Source: Nitrosopumilus cobalaminigenes
Lineage (GTDB): Archaea; Thermoproteota; Nitrososphaeria; Nitrososphaerales; Nitrosopumilaceae
DNA: 64,000 nucleotides
Direction of reading: 5' to 3'
Assembly: GCF_013407145.1 (NCBI RefSeq)
Contig: NZ_CP026993.1
Location: 890,590-954,589, forward strand
Part shown: positions 32,462 to 41,929 of the stretch, piece after piece
Numbering within the stretch: the stretch's first letter is position 1
Layout of the letters: each line of letters starts with the position of its first letter
The notes under the pieces: model-generated
What the model was told of the DNA's origin: nothing
The model's database searches: none
What the model saw: only the letters and a program-made list of their open reading frames with translations
Translations under genes and position numbers: made by a program

Positions 32462-34384
32462 TTATTTTAAATTTTCTTTAATTGATTTTTGGAGTTCGTC
32501 AAAAACTTGTTTAACTTCAGTTACAGCAGCACCGTCTTCGAGTGTACTAACATCTCCAATTTGTTCATTATTACCAATTGCCTTTAGTAATCTTCGCATA
32601 ATTTTTCCACTTCGAGTTTTTGGTAATTTTGAAACAAAATAGATTTGTTTAGGAGTAGCAATTGCGCCAATATCGGTTCTAATTTTATCAACTAGTTGTT
32701 TTTCTAAAACATTAGAATCATTTATCACACCTTGTTTTAAAACTACAAATGCGATTATCACCTCACCTTTAATTTCATCAGGAATCCCACAAGCTGCAGA
32801 TTCAGCAACATCAGGGTGAGAAACCATACAACTTTCAAGTTCGGCAGTCCCAATTCTATGACCGGCAATTTTTAGAACATCGTCGGCTCTTCCCAATAAC
32901 CAAAGATATCCATCATCATCTTTTAGAGCATAATCTCCAGGATAGTAACAATTCTCATATTTTGACCAATAGACAGTCTTGTATTTTGCATCATCATTCC
33001 ACAAAGTTAAGAGCATTCCAGGCCAAGGATTTTTGATTACCAAGTATCCTTTGGTATTTGGAGCAACATCATCACCATTTTCATCAACTACAGTGATATT
33101 CACGCCTGGAATTGGGCGCGTTCCAGATCCAGGTTTTAGAGGAATTGTCTCAATTCCAGGAAGAAATGAAATCAACATACCTCCAGTTTCAGTTTGCCAC
33201 CAAGTATCGATGATGGGACATTTTTCCTTTCCAATGGTTTTGAAATACCATTTCCAAACTTCAGGATTAATCGGTTCACCGACGGTTCCAAGCAATCGTA
33301 AACTTGAAAGATCAAATGAGTTTGGAATGTCATCTCCAAATTTCATAAACATCCTCAGGGCAGTAGGAGTAGTGTAAAAAATTGTAACTTTGTATTTTTG
33401 TAATATATCCCACATTCTCGATGCATCTGGAAAATCAGGTGCACCCTCATACATCACTTGAGTTGCACCATGAAGAAATGGAGCATACACAACATAGCTA
33501 TGTCCTGTAACCCAACCAATATCAGCAGTACAGAAAAAAATATCTGAATCTTTAATGTCAAAAGCCCATTTGAATGTAGAATGTAAATGAGTTAGATACC
33601 CACCAGTACCATGTAAGACACCTTTTGGTTTTCCTGTGGTTCCAGAAGTATACAATATGTAAAGAGGATGATCACTAGGCAATTTTTCAGCAGGACATGA
33701 ATCAGAAACATTATTCATTAATTCAGTCCAAAGTTTATCTTTAGAGGTAATGGAAATTTTATTTTTTGTTCGCTCAAGAACTATGACATGCTCTACAAAA
33801 TCAAGTTCTGTAATTGCATCATCAACAACATCTTTGAGTGGAACAATTTTTCCTCTTCTATATCCACCATCAGCAGTTATGATGACTTTGGATTTTGAAT
33901 CAAATACTCTATCTTTGATTGAGGTTGCACTAAATCCAGAAAAAATCACAGTATGAGTAGCGCCAATTCTAGCACACGCCAACATTGCAATTGGTAGTTC
34001 TGGAACCATGGGAAGATAGATTGTTACTCTATCACCTTTTTGAACACCAAGGGATTTGAGAACATTTGCAAATTTTTGGACTTGGATGAATATTTCCCCA
34101 TAGGTAATATTTCGAGAATCCCCATTTTCACCCTCCCACAAAATGGCAGATTTTGAGGATTTGGTCTCCTGATGGATGTCCAGGGCATTGTACGAGGCGT
34201 TAATCGTGCCTCCAACAAACCATTTTGCAAAAGGAGGTTGCCAATCAAGGGTTTTCTCCCAAGGTGAAAACCAAGACAAATTCTTGGCCTGCTCATCCCA
34301 AAAGGATTCAAAGTCAGAATCAGCCTTTTTTCTTAAATTATTATCATTATTTCCTAATCCAATTTCAAATGTCTCTGACATCAA
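32462..34384 (-). CDS. acs: Acetyl-CoA synthetase (AMP-forming)
   Basis: 640 residues, near the usual length. Forms acetyl-CoA from acetate, ATP and CoA. The adenylation P-loop is LYTSGTTGKPKGVLHGTGGY; other motifs are WWQTETGGMLI, YYPGDYALKDDDGYLWLLGR (hinge Asp) and PKTRSGKIMRRLLKAIG with the catalytic lysine that is a known acetylation site. MMSETFEIG is the start used. The N-terminal part (WFSPWEKTLDWQPPFAKWFV) fits the ACS cap. The enzyme may use other short acids. Confidence 0.94.
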   Translation of the reverse strand: MMSETFEIGLGNNDNNLRKKADSDFESFWDEQAKNLSWFSPWEKTLDWQPPFAKWFVGGTINASYNALDIHQETKSSKSAILWEGENGDSRNITYGEIFIQVQKFANVLKSLGVQKGDRVTIYLPMVPELPIAMLACARIGATHTVIFSGFSATSIKDRVFDSKSKVIITADGGYRRGKIVPLKDVVDDAITELDFVEHVIVLERTKNKISITSKDKLWTELMNNVSDSCPAEKLPSDHPLYILYTSGTTGKPKGVLHGTGGYLTHLHSTFKWAFDIKDSDIFFCTADIGWVTGHSYVVYAPFLHGATQVMYEGAPDFPDASRMWDILQKYKVTIFYTTPTALRMFMKFGDDIPNSFDLSSLRLLGTVGEPINPEVWKWYFKTIGKEKCPIIDTWWQTETGGMLISFLPGIETIPLKPGSGTRPIPGVNITVVDENGDDVAPNTKGYLVIKNPWPGMLLTLWNDDAKYKTVYWSKYENCYYPGDYALKDDDGYLWLLGRADDVLKIAGHRIGTAELESCMVSHPDVAESAACGIPDEIKGEVIIAFVVLKQGVINDSNVLEKQLVDKIRTDIGAIATPKQIYFVSKLPKTRSGKIMRRLLKAIGNNEQIGDVSTLEDGAAVTEVKQVFDELQKSIKENLK

Positions 34385-34436
34385 AAAGTGTATGAAGTTA
34401 GATCTTTCTAAATGTTAAAAAAATAATTTAAAAAAA

Positions 34437-35351
34437 TTATTGTGCTTCCATTCTAGCAAGCCAATCGTTATCATTGTCGTCTTTTGAAGTATCTGCTGTC
34501 ACCTGTTGGGGTGGTTCTGGAAATGCAAATGTTACCTCAGATTCAGTAGGAGGTTCTGGTATAGGGGTACTAGGGGCCTCAATTGGTTCTGAAGGTATTA
34601 TTGTTGATTCGACTGGTACTTCTGGAAGTATTGTCTGAACTACTTGTTGTTCTTGTTCAGAAGTCTCCAGATATGAACGGGCTGATTCTTGGATGTCTGG
34701 TGTTGGAGGGGCTGTTATCTCTTGCACTTCCAATTCAAGGTCTGCAATTCTACTCTTTACATTTGCGATTTCTGCGGTTTCGTGAGTTACATGCTCAATT
34801 ACCTCAGTTGTGCATGATTTCACAGTCTCAAATGTTGCATCAGAGATTTCATTGCTCTTGTATTGTACTTTTGCATCAAACGATAACATTTTTGCGGACT
34901 TCATTTGATCATTTAGCTCAGTCAATCTTGCCTCAAGAATTGCTTTGATTTCGTGTTCTGTTTCATCTAATGATACAAGTTTTGACTTGTATTTTTCATG
35001 AATGATTTCTGCATCTGCTTTCATGTCATCATTTTCAGAAACTATGTCAATCAATGCTTTTAATCGACGTAGAGTTAATTGTTTTTCTCGAATGAGTCTT
35101 TGTGAGTCTAGTCTCCATTTTGGAATGAATATAACAACTTCGCCTTGAACTACTAATTGTTCATATTGGATTTGCTGTAATCCTTGTGAACCGCAGTCAA
35201 TGCCAACGGATTGAATACTTCCGTCAATATCTGTTATTGTTCCTACGACTTTACCCATGAATGTTCCGTACATGTCTTTGACATTTTTACCGATAATTTC
35301 GATATCGTCGTTTGTCATGTGTGATAGTTTAGAATTTTGTATAACCGACAA
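34437..35351 (-). CDS. cdvA: Cell-division protein CdvA
   Basis: Part of the archaeal ESCRT-type Cdv system that divides cells. 304 residues: an N-terminal PRC-barrel-like domain (about 15-85, GTFMGKVVGTITDIDGSIQS), a long coiled coil (about 85-215), then a Pro/Glu-rich linker and a conserved C-terminal tail ending DNDWLARMEAQ that should contact CdvB/ESCRT-III. In thaumarchaea CdvA is encoded apart from the other cdv genes, as here. Start could be MSVIQNS or MTNDDIE eleven residues on. Confidence 0.85.
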   Translation of the reverse strand: MSVIQNSKLSHMTNDDIEIIGKNVKDMYGTFMGKVVGTITDIDGSIQSVGIDCGSQGLQQIQYEQLVVQGEVVIFIPKWRLDSQRLIREKQLTLRRLKALIDIVSENDDMKADAEIIHEKYKSKLVSLDETEHEIKAILEARLTELNDQMKSAKMLSFDAKVQYKSNEISDATFETVKSCTTEVIEHVTHETAEIANVKSRIADLELEVQEITAPPTPDIQESARSYLETSEQEQQVVQTILPEVPVESTIIPSEPIEAPSTPIPEPPTESEVTFAFPEPPQQVTADTSKDDNDNDWLARMEAQ

Positions 35352-35451
35352 AGTGTAAGAAATGTTTTTAGTTTTAGTAAGATTAAATTCACAAACTCAA
35401 AATCGGCCCATTTTTAGCAATTTTAAAATTTAGAGACAAAATAGTAGCCTC

Positions 35452-35745
35452 ATGATTCAAAAAGAAGAACTTGAGCAAATTTTGAATTTTGTTGCAAGTA
35501 GATGGATTGAAGCTCCAAAAGACCCAAACAACAAAGCAATGGAGACATTGCCAAATGATTTTTGGATGAATTCAATCGGCGGCAAAACTGCCAAAAAAGG
35601 ATATTGGGTTACAACTTTGATGTATACCGAAAAAGAAGAAGATGCCGAAGCCTTCAAACAAGTATTACTTAGATGGCAAGCAAAAGGTCAAGACAAAGAT
35701 AGAGACAAAGGCCCCGATCTAATTCAAATTGGAAAAAAGAAATAG
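35452..35745 (+). CDS. Hypothetical protein (97 aa)
   Basis: Not recognised. Starts MIQKEELEQILNFVASRWIE; contains GYWVTTLMYTEKEEDAEAFK and a basic, Asp-rich end. Alpha/beta mixture without a metal motif. It is 32 bp before the ThyX-like gene on the same strand and could be in the same transcript. Confidence 0.58.
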   Translation: MIQKEELEQILNFVASRWIEAPKDPNNKAMETLPNDFWMNSIGGKTAKKGYWVTTLMYTEKEEDAEAFKQVLLRWQAKGQDKDRDKGPDLIQIGKKK

Positions 35746-35777
35746 AGTATTAATAATTGTGAATCAACAGAACGTTA

Positions 35778-37397
35778 TTGTCTGAGTTCTCAATTAAAGA
35801 AAAAAAAATTCTATCAGATCACTTTTCAAATACAGAAGGAAATGTCTTTGCAATAATTACTCCACGGCAAGTTGATCGTGGTGCATTGATGTCACGATAT
35901 AGTAGAACTGACAAAAGTATGAGACGAATATTTCTTGACGAATTTTTACAAAACAAAAACAGAGGTGAGGAATTTTACAATCGAGTACTTTTAGAATATG
36001 GCGATGATTCAGTTGCAGAGTTAGGTGAAGCACAGATTGCAATTGAAGGATTGTCAAACATTGCAGTAAAAAAAATTGAAGATAGAAGAATTGGATTGTC
36101 ATATTTAGAAAAATCTTCAAGATATGTTGCATGGAATAAAAAAGAAAATGGAAAGTACAGATTTTACAGAGATCCTGAAATTATGAAATCAAGATATGCA
36201 GACATGTATGAAGAAAGTTGTAATTTTTCATTTGACATTTATTCAAAAAATATAGAACCTATGGTGAATTATGTCAGAGAAAAATATCCAATAGAAAAAT
36301 ATAGTTTTAAAGATTCCAAAGACGGAAAAGAAAAATTATTTTCTAAATTAAAAAATGAATCAGACATAAAATCAGCAAATATGATTTATCGCGGTTCAAC
36401 AAAAGCTAAAGCACTAGATATTCTTAGAGGATTACTACCAGCATCCACATTAACTAATGTTGGAATAACTGGGAATGGACGAGCATTTGAATATCTTTTA
36501 ACAGTTCTAGGCTCATCTGAGCTAAAAGAAGAGCAAGAATTAGCCTCAAAAATCAAGAAAGAGCTTGACACTACAATCAAATCATTTGTCAGAAGAGCAG
36601 ACGACAAGTATGGAAAAGCATTCCAAAAATATCTCAAAGATATTAAAAATAAATCAAAATCAATCACTGCAAAAGAAATTAAATCAAATCCAAAAAAAGG
36701 AACAATAACAAAACTTGTAGATTATGAATCAGAAAAAAATGCTATTGACAAAATAATTACCAGTATTATGTATGAGCAATCACCAAGTACTTCTTATCAA
36801 AACATTTTCCAACAAGTCAAAAAAATATCAAAGGAAAAGAAAGTCAAAATAATTAATGAATTTACAAAAATTCGAACAAATAGACGCCATAGACCATCAA
36901 GAGCATTTGAAAATGTCTATTATACATTTGATTTGTGCAACAATTATGGGATGTTCAGAGACTTTCATAGACACAGGGCATTAACTCTTGAAAGACAACT
37001 ACTAACAACAGATCATGGTTACAATATGCCAAATGAAATTAAAATTCTTGGAATCGAAAAGGATTTCAAAGATAGTATGAACAAAACAAAAGAAACATTT
37101 GATAAAATTAGAACAAAATATCCTGAACAAGGACAGTATGTTGTAAACTTTGGATACAACTATCCATACTTCATGAAATTCAATTTAAGAGAAGCTTGTC
37201 ATCTGATTGAATTAAGAACAGTCCCACAAGGACATGTAGATTACAGAAGAGTTGCACAACAAATGTTCAATCAAATAAACAAAGTTCATCCGAATCTAAG
37301 TAAAATTATGAAATATGTAGACATGAAAGAATATGATTTAGAAAGATTTGAATCTGAAAAAAGAACAGAAGAGAAGAGAAAAAAACTGAAAAAATAG
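35778..37397 (+). CDS. thyX: Two-domain ThyX-like protein (FAD-dependent thymidylate synthase family)
   Basis: 539 residues, about twice the length of a normal ThyX. Each half resembles ThyX. The first has [15 protein letters not shown] (about 102-116) in place of the RHR-x2-S-x2-E-x-S-x-RY signature, missing the third Arg. The second has [14 protein letters not shown] (about 394) and the C-terminal block [20 protein letters not shown]. ThyX makes dTMP from dUMP using FAD and methylene-THF. Neither half alone keeps the full signature, so it may complement across domains or have another role. TTG start at 35778. Confidence 0.68.
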   Translation: MSEFSIKEKKILSDHFSNTEGNVFAIITPRQVDRGALMSRYSRTDKSMRRIFLDEFLQNKNRGEEFYNRVLLEYGDDSVAELGEAQIAIEGLSNIAVKKIEDRRIGLSYLEKSSRYVAWNKKENGKYRFYRDPEIMKSRYADMYEESCNFSFDIYSKNIEPMVNYVREKYPIEKYSFKDSKDGKEKLFSKLKNESDIKSANMIYRGSTKAKALDILRGLLPASTLTNVGITGNGRAFEYLLTVLGSSELKEEQELASKIKKELDTTIKSFVRRADDKYGKAFQKYLKDIKNKSKSITAKEIKSNPKKGTITKLVDYESEKNAIDKIITSIMYEQSPSTSYQNIFQQVKKISKEKKVKIINEFTKIRTNRRHRPSRAFENVYYTFDLCNNYGMFRDFHRHRALTLERQLLTTDHGYNMPNEIKILGIEKDFKDSMNKTKETFDKIRTKYPEQGQYVVNFGYNYPYFMKFNLREACHLIELRTVPQGHVDYRRVAQQMFNQINKVHPNLSKIMKYVDMKEYDLERFESEKRTEEKRKKLKK

Positions 37398-37433
37398 AAA
37401 AATATTCTAATATTTGAAAGAGAGAAGAACAGT

Positions 37434-37835
37434 ATGGCAGAAAAAATAGAAAAAAGCCCAGAAGAATGGAAAGAGCAGTTAACACCAGACCAATATGAGA
37501 TTTGCATAAACCATGGAACAGAGCCACCATTTTCTGGAAAATACAACGATACAAAACTTGAAGGGAATTTCAAGTGTACTTGTTGTGGAGAAGAACTTTT
37601 TTCATCAGATTCAAAATTTGATTCAGGTTCAGGATGGCCAAGTTTTTGGAAACCAATATCTGAAGACAAAATAGAATACATTTCAGACACAACTTACGGC
37701 ATGGTTCGTACTGAAGTGAACTGTAAAAAATGTGGAGCACATCTTGGTCACGTATTTGATGATGGTCCAAAGCCCACAAATGAAAGATATTGTATAAATT
37801 CAATTTCACTTCAACACGAAAAAGACAAAGAATGA
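37434..37835 (+). CDS. msrB: Peptide methionine-R-sulfoxide reductase MsrB
   Basis: 133 residues. Repairs methionine-R-sulfoxide in proteins. The catalytic Cys is in ERYCINSISLQH (about 120); the substrate-binding SGSGWPSFWKP is present; zinc ligands are CTCCGEE (48 and 51) and CKKCGAHLGH (97 and 100). The recycling Cys of bacterial enzymes lies in the first zinc cluster region. Soluble. It follows the ThyX-like gene by about 40 bp. Confidence 0.95.
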   Translation: MAEKIEKSPEEWKEQLTPDQYEICINHGTEPPFSGKYNDTKLEGNFKCTCCGEELFSSDSKFDSGSGWPSFWKPISEDKIEYISDTTYGMVRTEVNCKKCGAHLGHVFDDGPKPTNERYCINSISLQHEKDKE

Positions 37836-37916
37836 CAGTCACAAAATAATTGACATGATAAATTCAAAAATATTTAATAAAACGCAATTAATCATAAGAA
37901 AATCAAGAGAAATAAA

Positions 37917-37958
37917 ATGAGCTACAACAATACTTCAAAAAGGAAAGAAATGATTTGA
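37917..37958 (+). other. Short upstream ORF overlapping the homoserine dehydrogenase start
   Basis: ATG at 37917 opens a 13-codon frame (MSYNNTSKRKEMI) that stops at TGA 37956-37958, overlapping the TTG start of homoserine dehydrogenase at 37955. The arrangement would allow translational coupling. Whether the peptide is made is unknown. Confidence 0.3.
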
Positions 37959-38965
37959 GAATAATACTGTGTGGATTTGGGGTAGTAGGTCAAAGCCTAG
38001 TTAAATTATTTGATTCAAGATCAGAGGATCTTTATGCAAAATACGGATTAAAACCAAGAGTTGTAGGAGTGTTTGACAGTAAAGGAAGTGCAGTAGACAA
38101 GTCAGGATTAAATTTCAATAAATTAATTGATGTAAAGAAAAAATTTGGCACTGTAAAAAATTATGCAGATACCCAAAATTCAATGTCAGGAATAGACATG
38201 CTCAAAAATATCGAAGCTGATGTACTTATTGAGACAACTGCAAGTAATTACAAAGATGCAGAACCAGGGATGACCCACATTACCACTGCTATGAAAAAAG
38301 GAATGCATGTAATTTCAGTAAATAAAGGTCCATTGGCTTTAGCATTTCCATCACTACTGGAGCTTGCAACATACAATCAAGTTATGTTCAAATTTAGTGG
38401 AACCGTAGGTGGGGGAACCCCAATTCTAGACTATGCTAAAAATAGCCTTAGTGGAGAAAGAATTACATCATTTGCAGGAATTCTCAACGGTACAACAAAT
38501 TACATTTTGACAAATATGGGAACAGGTGTATCATATGAAGAGGCACTAAAAGATGCAAAAGACAAAGGATACGTCGAAGCTGATGAAACTTTGGATTTAG
38601 ATGGATTAGATGCAGCAGCAAAGCTAGTCATTTTGGCAAACTGGATAATGGGAATGAAAGTTACATTGCCAGATATCAACTGTACAGGAATTCGTAAAGT
38701 TACATTAGATGATATCAATAAAGCCGCAAAAAAGAATTCTTCAATAAAATTAATCGCATCATGTAACAAAGAACTAGTGGTAGGTCCAAAAGAAGTGTCT
38801 ACAGACGATCCTCTATGTGTCAATGGAACACTAAATGCAATTGCCTTTACTTCAGAGCATTCAGGCACTCAAACAATTATCGGTAAGGGTGCAGGAGGCA
38901 TGGAAACAGCTAGTTCAATTCTAAGAGACTTGTTAGACATCAGACAAGAGATTGCAAGAGATTGA
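37955..38965 (+). CDS. hom: Homoserine dehydrogenase
   Basis: 336 residues. Reduces aspartate semialdehyde to homoserine on the route to threonine and methionine. The NAD(P) loop is ILCGFGVVGQSLVK; the catalytic region has SGTVGGGTPILDYAKNSLSG, ILNGTTNYILTNM and GYVEADETLDLDGLDAAAKL. The TTG start places the nucleotide loop at the N-terminus as in the family. No ACT regulatory domain is fused, unlike bifunctional enzymes. Overlaps the PUA-domain gene by 4 bp. Confidence 0.93.
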   Translation: MRIILCGFGVVGQSLVKLFDSRSEDLYAKYGLKPRVVGVFDSKGSAVDKSGLNFNKLIDVKKKFGTVKNYADTQNSMSGIDMLKNIEADVLIETTASNYKDAEPGMTHITTAMKKGMHVISVNKGPLALAFPSLLELATYNQVMFKFSGTVGGGTPILDYAKNSLSGERITSFAGILNGTTNYILTNMGTGVSYEEALKDAKDKGYVEADETLDLDGLDAAAKLVILANWIMGMKVTLPDINCTGIRKVTLDDINKAAKKNSSIKLIASCNKELVVGPKEVSTDDPLCVNGTLNAIAFTSEHSGTQTIIGKGAGGMETASSILRDLLDIRQEIARD

Positions 38966-39438
38966 AATCAAATTTAATTTCAAAAAGTGAAACTTCATCA
39001 CTTTTAAAAACAGTTTCAGAAAGATGGGGAATTGAAATTCCTAAAATGAAAAATGTGAAAGTTCATCAAATTTTAGATGATGCACAAATAATCACAGGTG
39101 ATGGAATAAAGATACTAAAAGTAGAAGATGATTATTTACCATTTTTATCAGAAACAGAAATGTTGAAAAAATTTCCAGCAGTTACAGTAGATATGGGCGC
39201 CGTCAAATTCATGTGTAAAGGTGCAAATTTGATGCGACCAGGAATCAAAGAGTTCGGAGAATTTGAAAAAGACAAGTTGGTTTGCATAGTAGAAGAATCA
39301 CAACACAAATTTTTAGCAGTAGGTAAATCACTAGTATCAAGTTCAGAATTAGAAAGTATGGAAAAAGGCGAAGTCATTAAAAATATACATTATATTTCAG
39401 ATAGATTCTGGGAAACAGGCAAAACGATTTACGATTAA
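38962..39438 (+). CDS. PUA-domain RNA-binding protein (158 aa)
   Basis: N-terminal pre-PUA region (SKSETSSLLKTVSERWGIEI) and a C-terminal PUA domain (about 75-150: FPAVTVDMGAVKFMCKGANL, MRPGIKEFGEFEKDKLVCIV, FLAVGKSLVSSSELES). Archaeal MCT-1/Tma20-like proteins have this plan and act in translation. The TTG start overlaps the homoserine dehydrogenase stop by 4 bp, showing co-translation though no metabolic link is obvious. Confidence 0.82.
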   Translation: MKSNLISKSETSSLLKTVSERWGIEIPKMKNVKVHQILDDAQIITGDGIKILKVEDDYLPFLSETEMLKKFPAVTVDMGAVKFMCKGANLMRPGIKEFGEFEKDKLVCIVEESQHKFLAVGKSLVSSSELESMEKGEVIKNIHYISDRFWETGKTIYD

Positions 39439-39462
39439 ATATTTTTAAAATTAAGAATTTAG

Positions 39463-40059
39463 TTATTTGATTTCTTCAGTAAACTCTTCAGTACCGTCTT
39501 TTGTAATAACTAGCACATCCAAACCATCACCACTTGCTGAATCTCTAAGTGCGGCTGAACGAACTGCTCGTTTTGCCAAATCAATTGCTTCATCTTTACT
39601 CATGTTTGGTTTGAATTGTGGGTCTAAGACACCTAATGCCATTTCAGCTCCAGTTCCTACTGCAGCATATTCATCAGGAAGTACTGAACCTAATGGGTCC
39701 AAAGTATACATGATTGGTTTATCGACAACACCACCAACAATTACCTGAGTCAATAATGGGAAATATCTTCTTTCATACATCATATTTGACATCATTTTAG
39801 CGACAGTGTTTGGAGGAACATCTCTTTTGAGTTCCATTTTTCTAATTTTAGCAAGAGCAGAAATTTGTAAAGATAGAATTTGCATATCAGCGACAAGACC
39901 AGCACAAGTTGCACCAACTTTTGGAGTAATTGGGAATGTTTTCTTTGTAGATTTACTTACAAGAAAGTTTCCAAATGCGATCCTTTTCTCACTAGCAAAA
40001 ACTACACCACCATCAAAAGTAATTCCAACAGCAGTTGCTCCTGGCATATACATTGACAT
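39463..40059 (-). CDS. psmB: Proteasome beta subunit lacking the Thr1 nucleophile
   Basis: 198 residues of the 20S core. The start MSMYMPGATAVGITFDGGVV aligns so that Ala8 falls at the Thr1 position (active subunits read TTTVGI). Other features are normal: Glu17, KKTFPI around Lys33, and RDSASGDGLDV. So it is probably a structural, inactive beta paralogue, as in other archaea with two beta genes; the active one would be elsewhere. A shifted cleavage before Thr9 cannot be excluded. Divergent with the DoxX gene. Confidence 0.9.
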   Translation of the reverse strand: MSMYMPGATAVGITFDGGVVFASEKRIAFGNFLVSKSTKKTFPITPKVGATCAGLVADMQILSLQISALAKIRKMELKRDVPPNTVAKMMSNMMYERRYFPLLTQVIVGGVVDKPIMYTLDPLGSVLPDEYAAVGTGAEMALGVLDPQFKPNMSKDEAIDLAKRAVRSAALRDSASGDGLDVLVITKDGTEEFTEEIK

Positions 40060-40154
40060 ATTTCAAATAATTTTGCCGCATAATAAAGGGCTTTCTACAT
40101 TTCACGTGTAATTTGTGGGCAAAATAATTATACTGAAAAATTAGGAATATCGTA

Positions 40155-40571
40155 TTGACTACTGCTGAGATTAGAGAAAAATTTCTAAATGATATCGTCT
40201 TCATGGGATTAAGATCTACCATAGGTGTGATCTTTATTCTTCACAGCATAGGAAAGTTTAGTCCAGGATTTGCAGAAAACTTACCGAATATGGGATTACC
40301 AGCTGAAATGGCAATTCCAATTGCATTGGCAGAATTAGTTCCAGGGATTTTGTTAATCATCGGAGTACTAAGTAGACTATCAGCATCTTTGATTTCAATA
40401 ATTATGCTAGGTGCAATATTCATGGTCAAAGGAGCATCAGCCATTACAGGAAAAGGTGGTGTAGAATTAGATTTGATTTTACTTGCATCAGCATTAGTAA
40501 TTATGATTGCAGGTCCAGGAAGAATTTCACTTGCTCAAGCCATCAAAAAGATTCCTAGATGTTTACACTAA
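40155..40571 (+). CDS. DoxX-family membrane protein
   Basis: 138 residues, four membrane segments: VFMGLRSTIGVIFILHSIGK, MAIPIALAELVPGILLIIGV, LISIIMLGAIFMVKG and LILLASALVIMIAGPGRISL. DoxX proteins include thiosulfate:quinone oxidoreductase subunits and general redox-stress membrane proteins; which applies here is unknown. TTG start at 40155. Its stop overlaps that of the convergent M20 peptidase gene by 4 bp. Confidence 0.85.
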   Translation: MTTAEIREKFLNDIVFMGLRSTIGVIFILHSIGKFSPGFAENLPNMGLPAEMAIPIALAELVPGILLIIGVLSRLSASLISIIMLGAIFMVKGASAITGKGGVELDLILLASALVIMIAGPGRISLAQAIKKIPRCLH

Positions 40572-41929
40572 TTTTTTCCAAAATTTTCCATTATCAAACA
40601 CATACACTTTGTTGTTTTTTTGAGTAAATCAACTCGTGCAAATTCATTTGGAGAATGAATTCTTGAAAACATGTATGTGCTGCCTATAGAAATGCAGGGA
40701 GCTTTTAGAATTTCAACAAAAGGATACATCGGACCAGTTCCAGCATTTGAAACATTCAAAATAGAAGTGCCAAAAGATTTGTCTGCCGCATCTTTGACTT
40801 GAGAAACAAAGGGATGTGAAGAATTTGTTCTAGCAGCTGCTTCACCATGGAACACTTTGATACCAACATCAGAGAATCCTTTTGATTTTAGATGTTTTTT
40901 TAATCGTGATACCTGTTTTTTAGGATCCATTTTAGGAATCAATCTAAAATCAATTTTCACTAAAGCACTACCTGGAAGAACAGTTTTTGCCCCATCTCCA
41001 GTATATCCTGAAACAAATCCAGCAATATTGCATGTGGCACCACCGACCATCGCTTTTTTTGCCTCCAATCCTTTTTTGTCCCCTACAAAAGATTTTATCC
41101 CAAATTCTTGTTTGAATACATTTTCATCAAATGGCTCTTTTTGAATAATTTTCAAATCATTTTTTGATAAAGATGAAACATCTTTGTACCAATCTTTTAT
41201 GAGAATTTTCCCATCAGTGTTTCGAAGTGTATTTACAGCCTCAATTAATCGCCATGCAGGATTTTTTATCAAAACAGCTAAACTAGAATGTGCATCTCTG
41301 ATAGATTCTTTGACGGATAATTCTACAAAAAGTAGTCCCTTCATTCCAAGACCAACTATAGGTCTATTTTTTGCATCAACATATCCAAATTCCCAGATAA
41401 CACCATCGCATGAAAATTTCTTTTTGTATTTTTTTAGATAATCTTCAATATGTTCACTGCCAGTCTCTTCTTCTCCTTCAATTACAAATTTTATGTTACA
41501 TGGAACATCACCAGTTGTTTTTAGACAAGCCTCAACTGCTTTGATTCGAGTAATGAGTTCGCCTTTATCATCAGTTGCACCTCTTCCAAAAATTTTATTG
41601 CCTTTTCTGACACCACTAAATGGAGGATCATCCCACAAATCAAAAGGTTCAGCTGGTTGTACATCGTAATGATTGTAAAACATTAAAGTTTTTGAGGGAT
41701 TTTGTTTTGATTTTATTTCACCATAGACAATTGGAGCAACACCTTTCTTTAATTGTAATATTTCAGATTTGATTCCAGATTTTTTTAATAGTTTTTGAAC
41801 TAGTTTTGCACATTCCTCAATACCCTCATTTTTTGCAGACACACTGGGTTGACGAATTAACGTCTGCAAATCTGAAACAAGATCATCCATGTGGGAATCA
41901 ACATATTTTGTATGGATCATACTAGTCAC
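40568..41929 (-). CDS. M20-family metallopeptidase / deacylase
   Basis: 453 residues with the M20 plan: metal ligands in MFYNHYDVQPAEPF, GRGATDDKGELITRIKA and FVIEGEEETGSEHIEDYLKK; the lid domain at about 200-320; and a C-terminal ligand in SIGSTYMFSRIHSPNEFAR. Acts on peptides or N-acyl amino acids (ArgE/DapE/carnosinase relatives). Its start codon overlaps the stop of the hydrate dehydratase gene by 4 bp, so the two are co-transcribed. Confidence 0.9.
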   Translation of the reverse strand: MTSMIHTKYVDSHMDDLVSDLQTLIRQPSVSAKNEGIEECAKLVQKLLKKSGIKSEILQLKKGVAPIVYGEIKSKQNPSKTLMFYNHYDVQPAEPFDLWDDPPFSGVRKGNKIFGRGATDDKGELITRIKAVEACLKTTGDVPCNIKFVIEGEEETGSEHIEDYLKKYKKKFSCDGVIWEFGYVDAKNRPIVGLGMKGLLFVELSVKESIRDAHSSLAVLIKNPAWRLIEAVNTLRNTDGKILIKDWYKDVSSLSKNDLKIIQKEPFDENVFKQEFGIKSFVGDKKGLEAKKAMVGGATCNIAGFVSGYTGDGAKTVLPGSALVKIDFRLIPKMDPKKQVSRLKKHLKSKGFSDVGIKVFHGEAAARTNSSHPFVSQVKDAADKSFGTSILNVSNAGTGPMYPFVEILKAPCISIGSTYMFSRIHSPNEFARVDLLKKTTKCMCLIMENFGKN

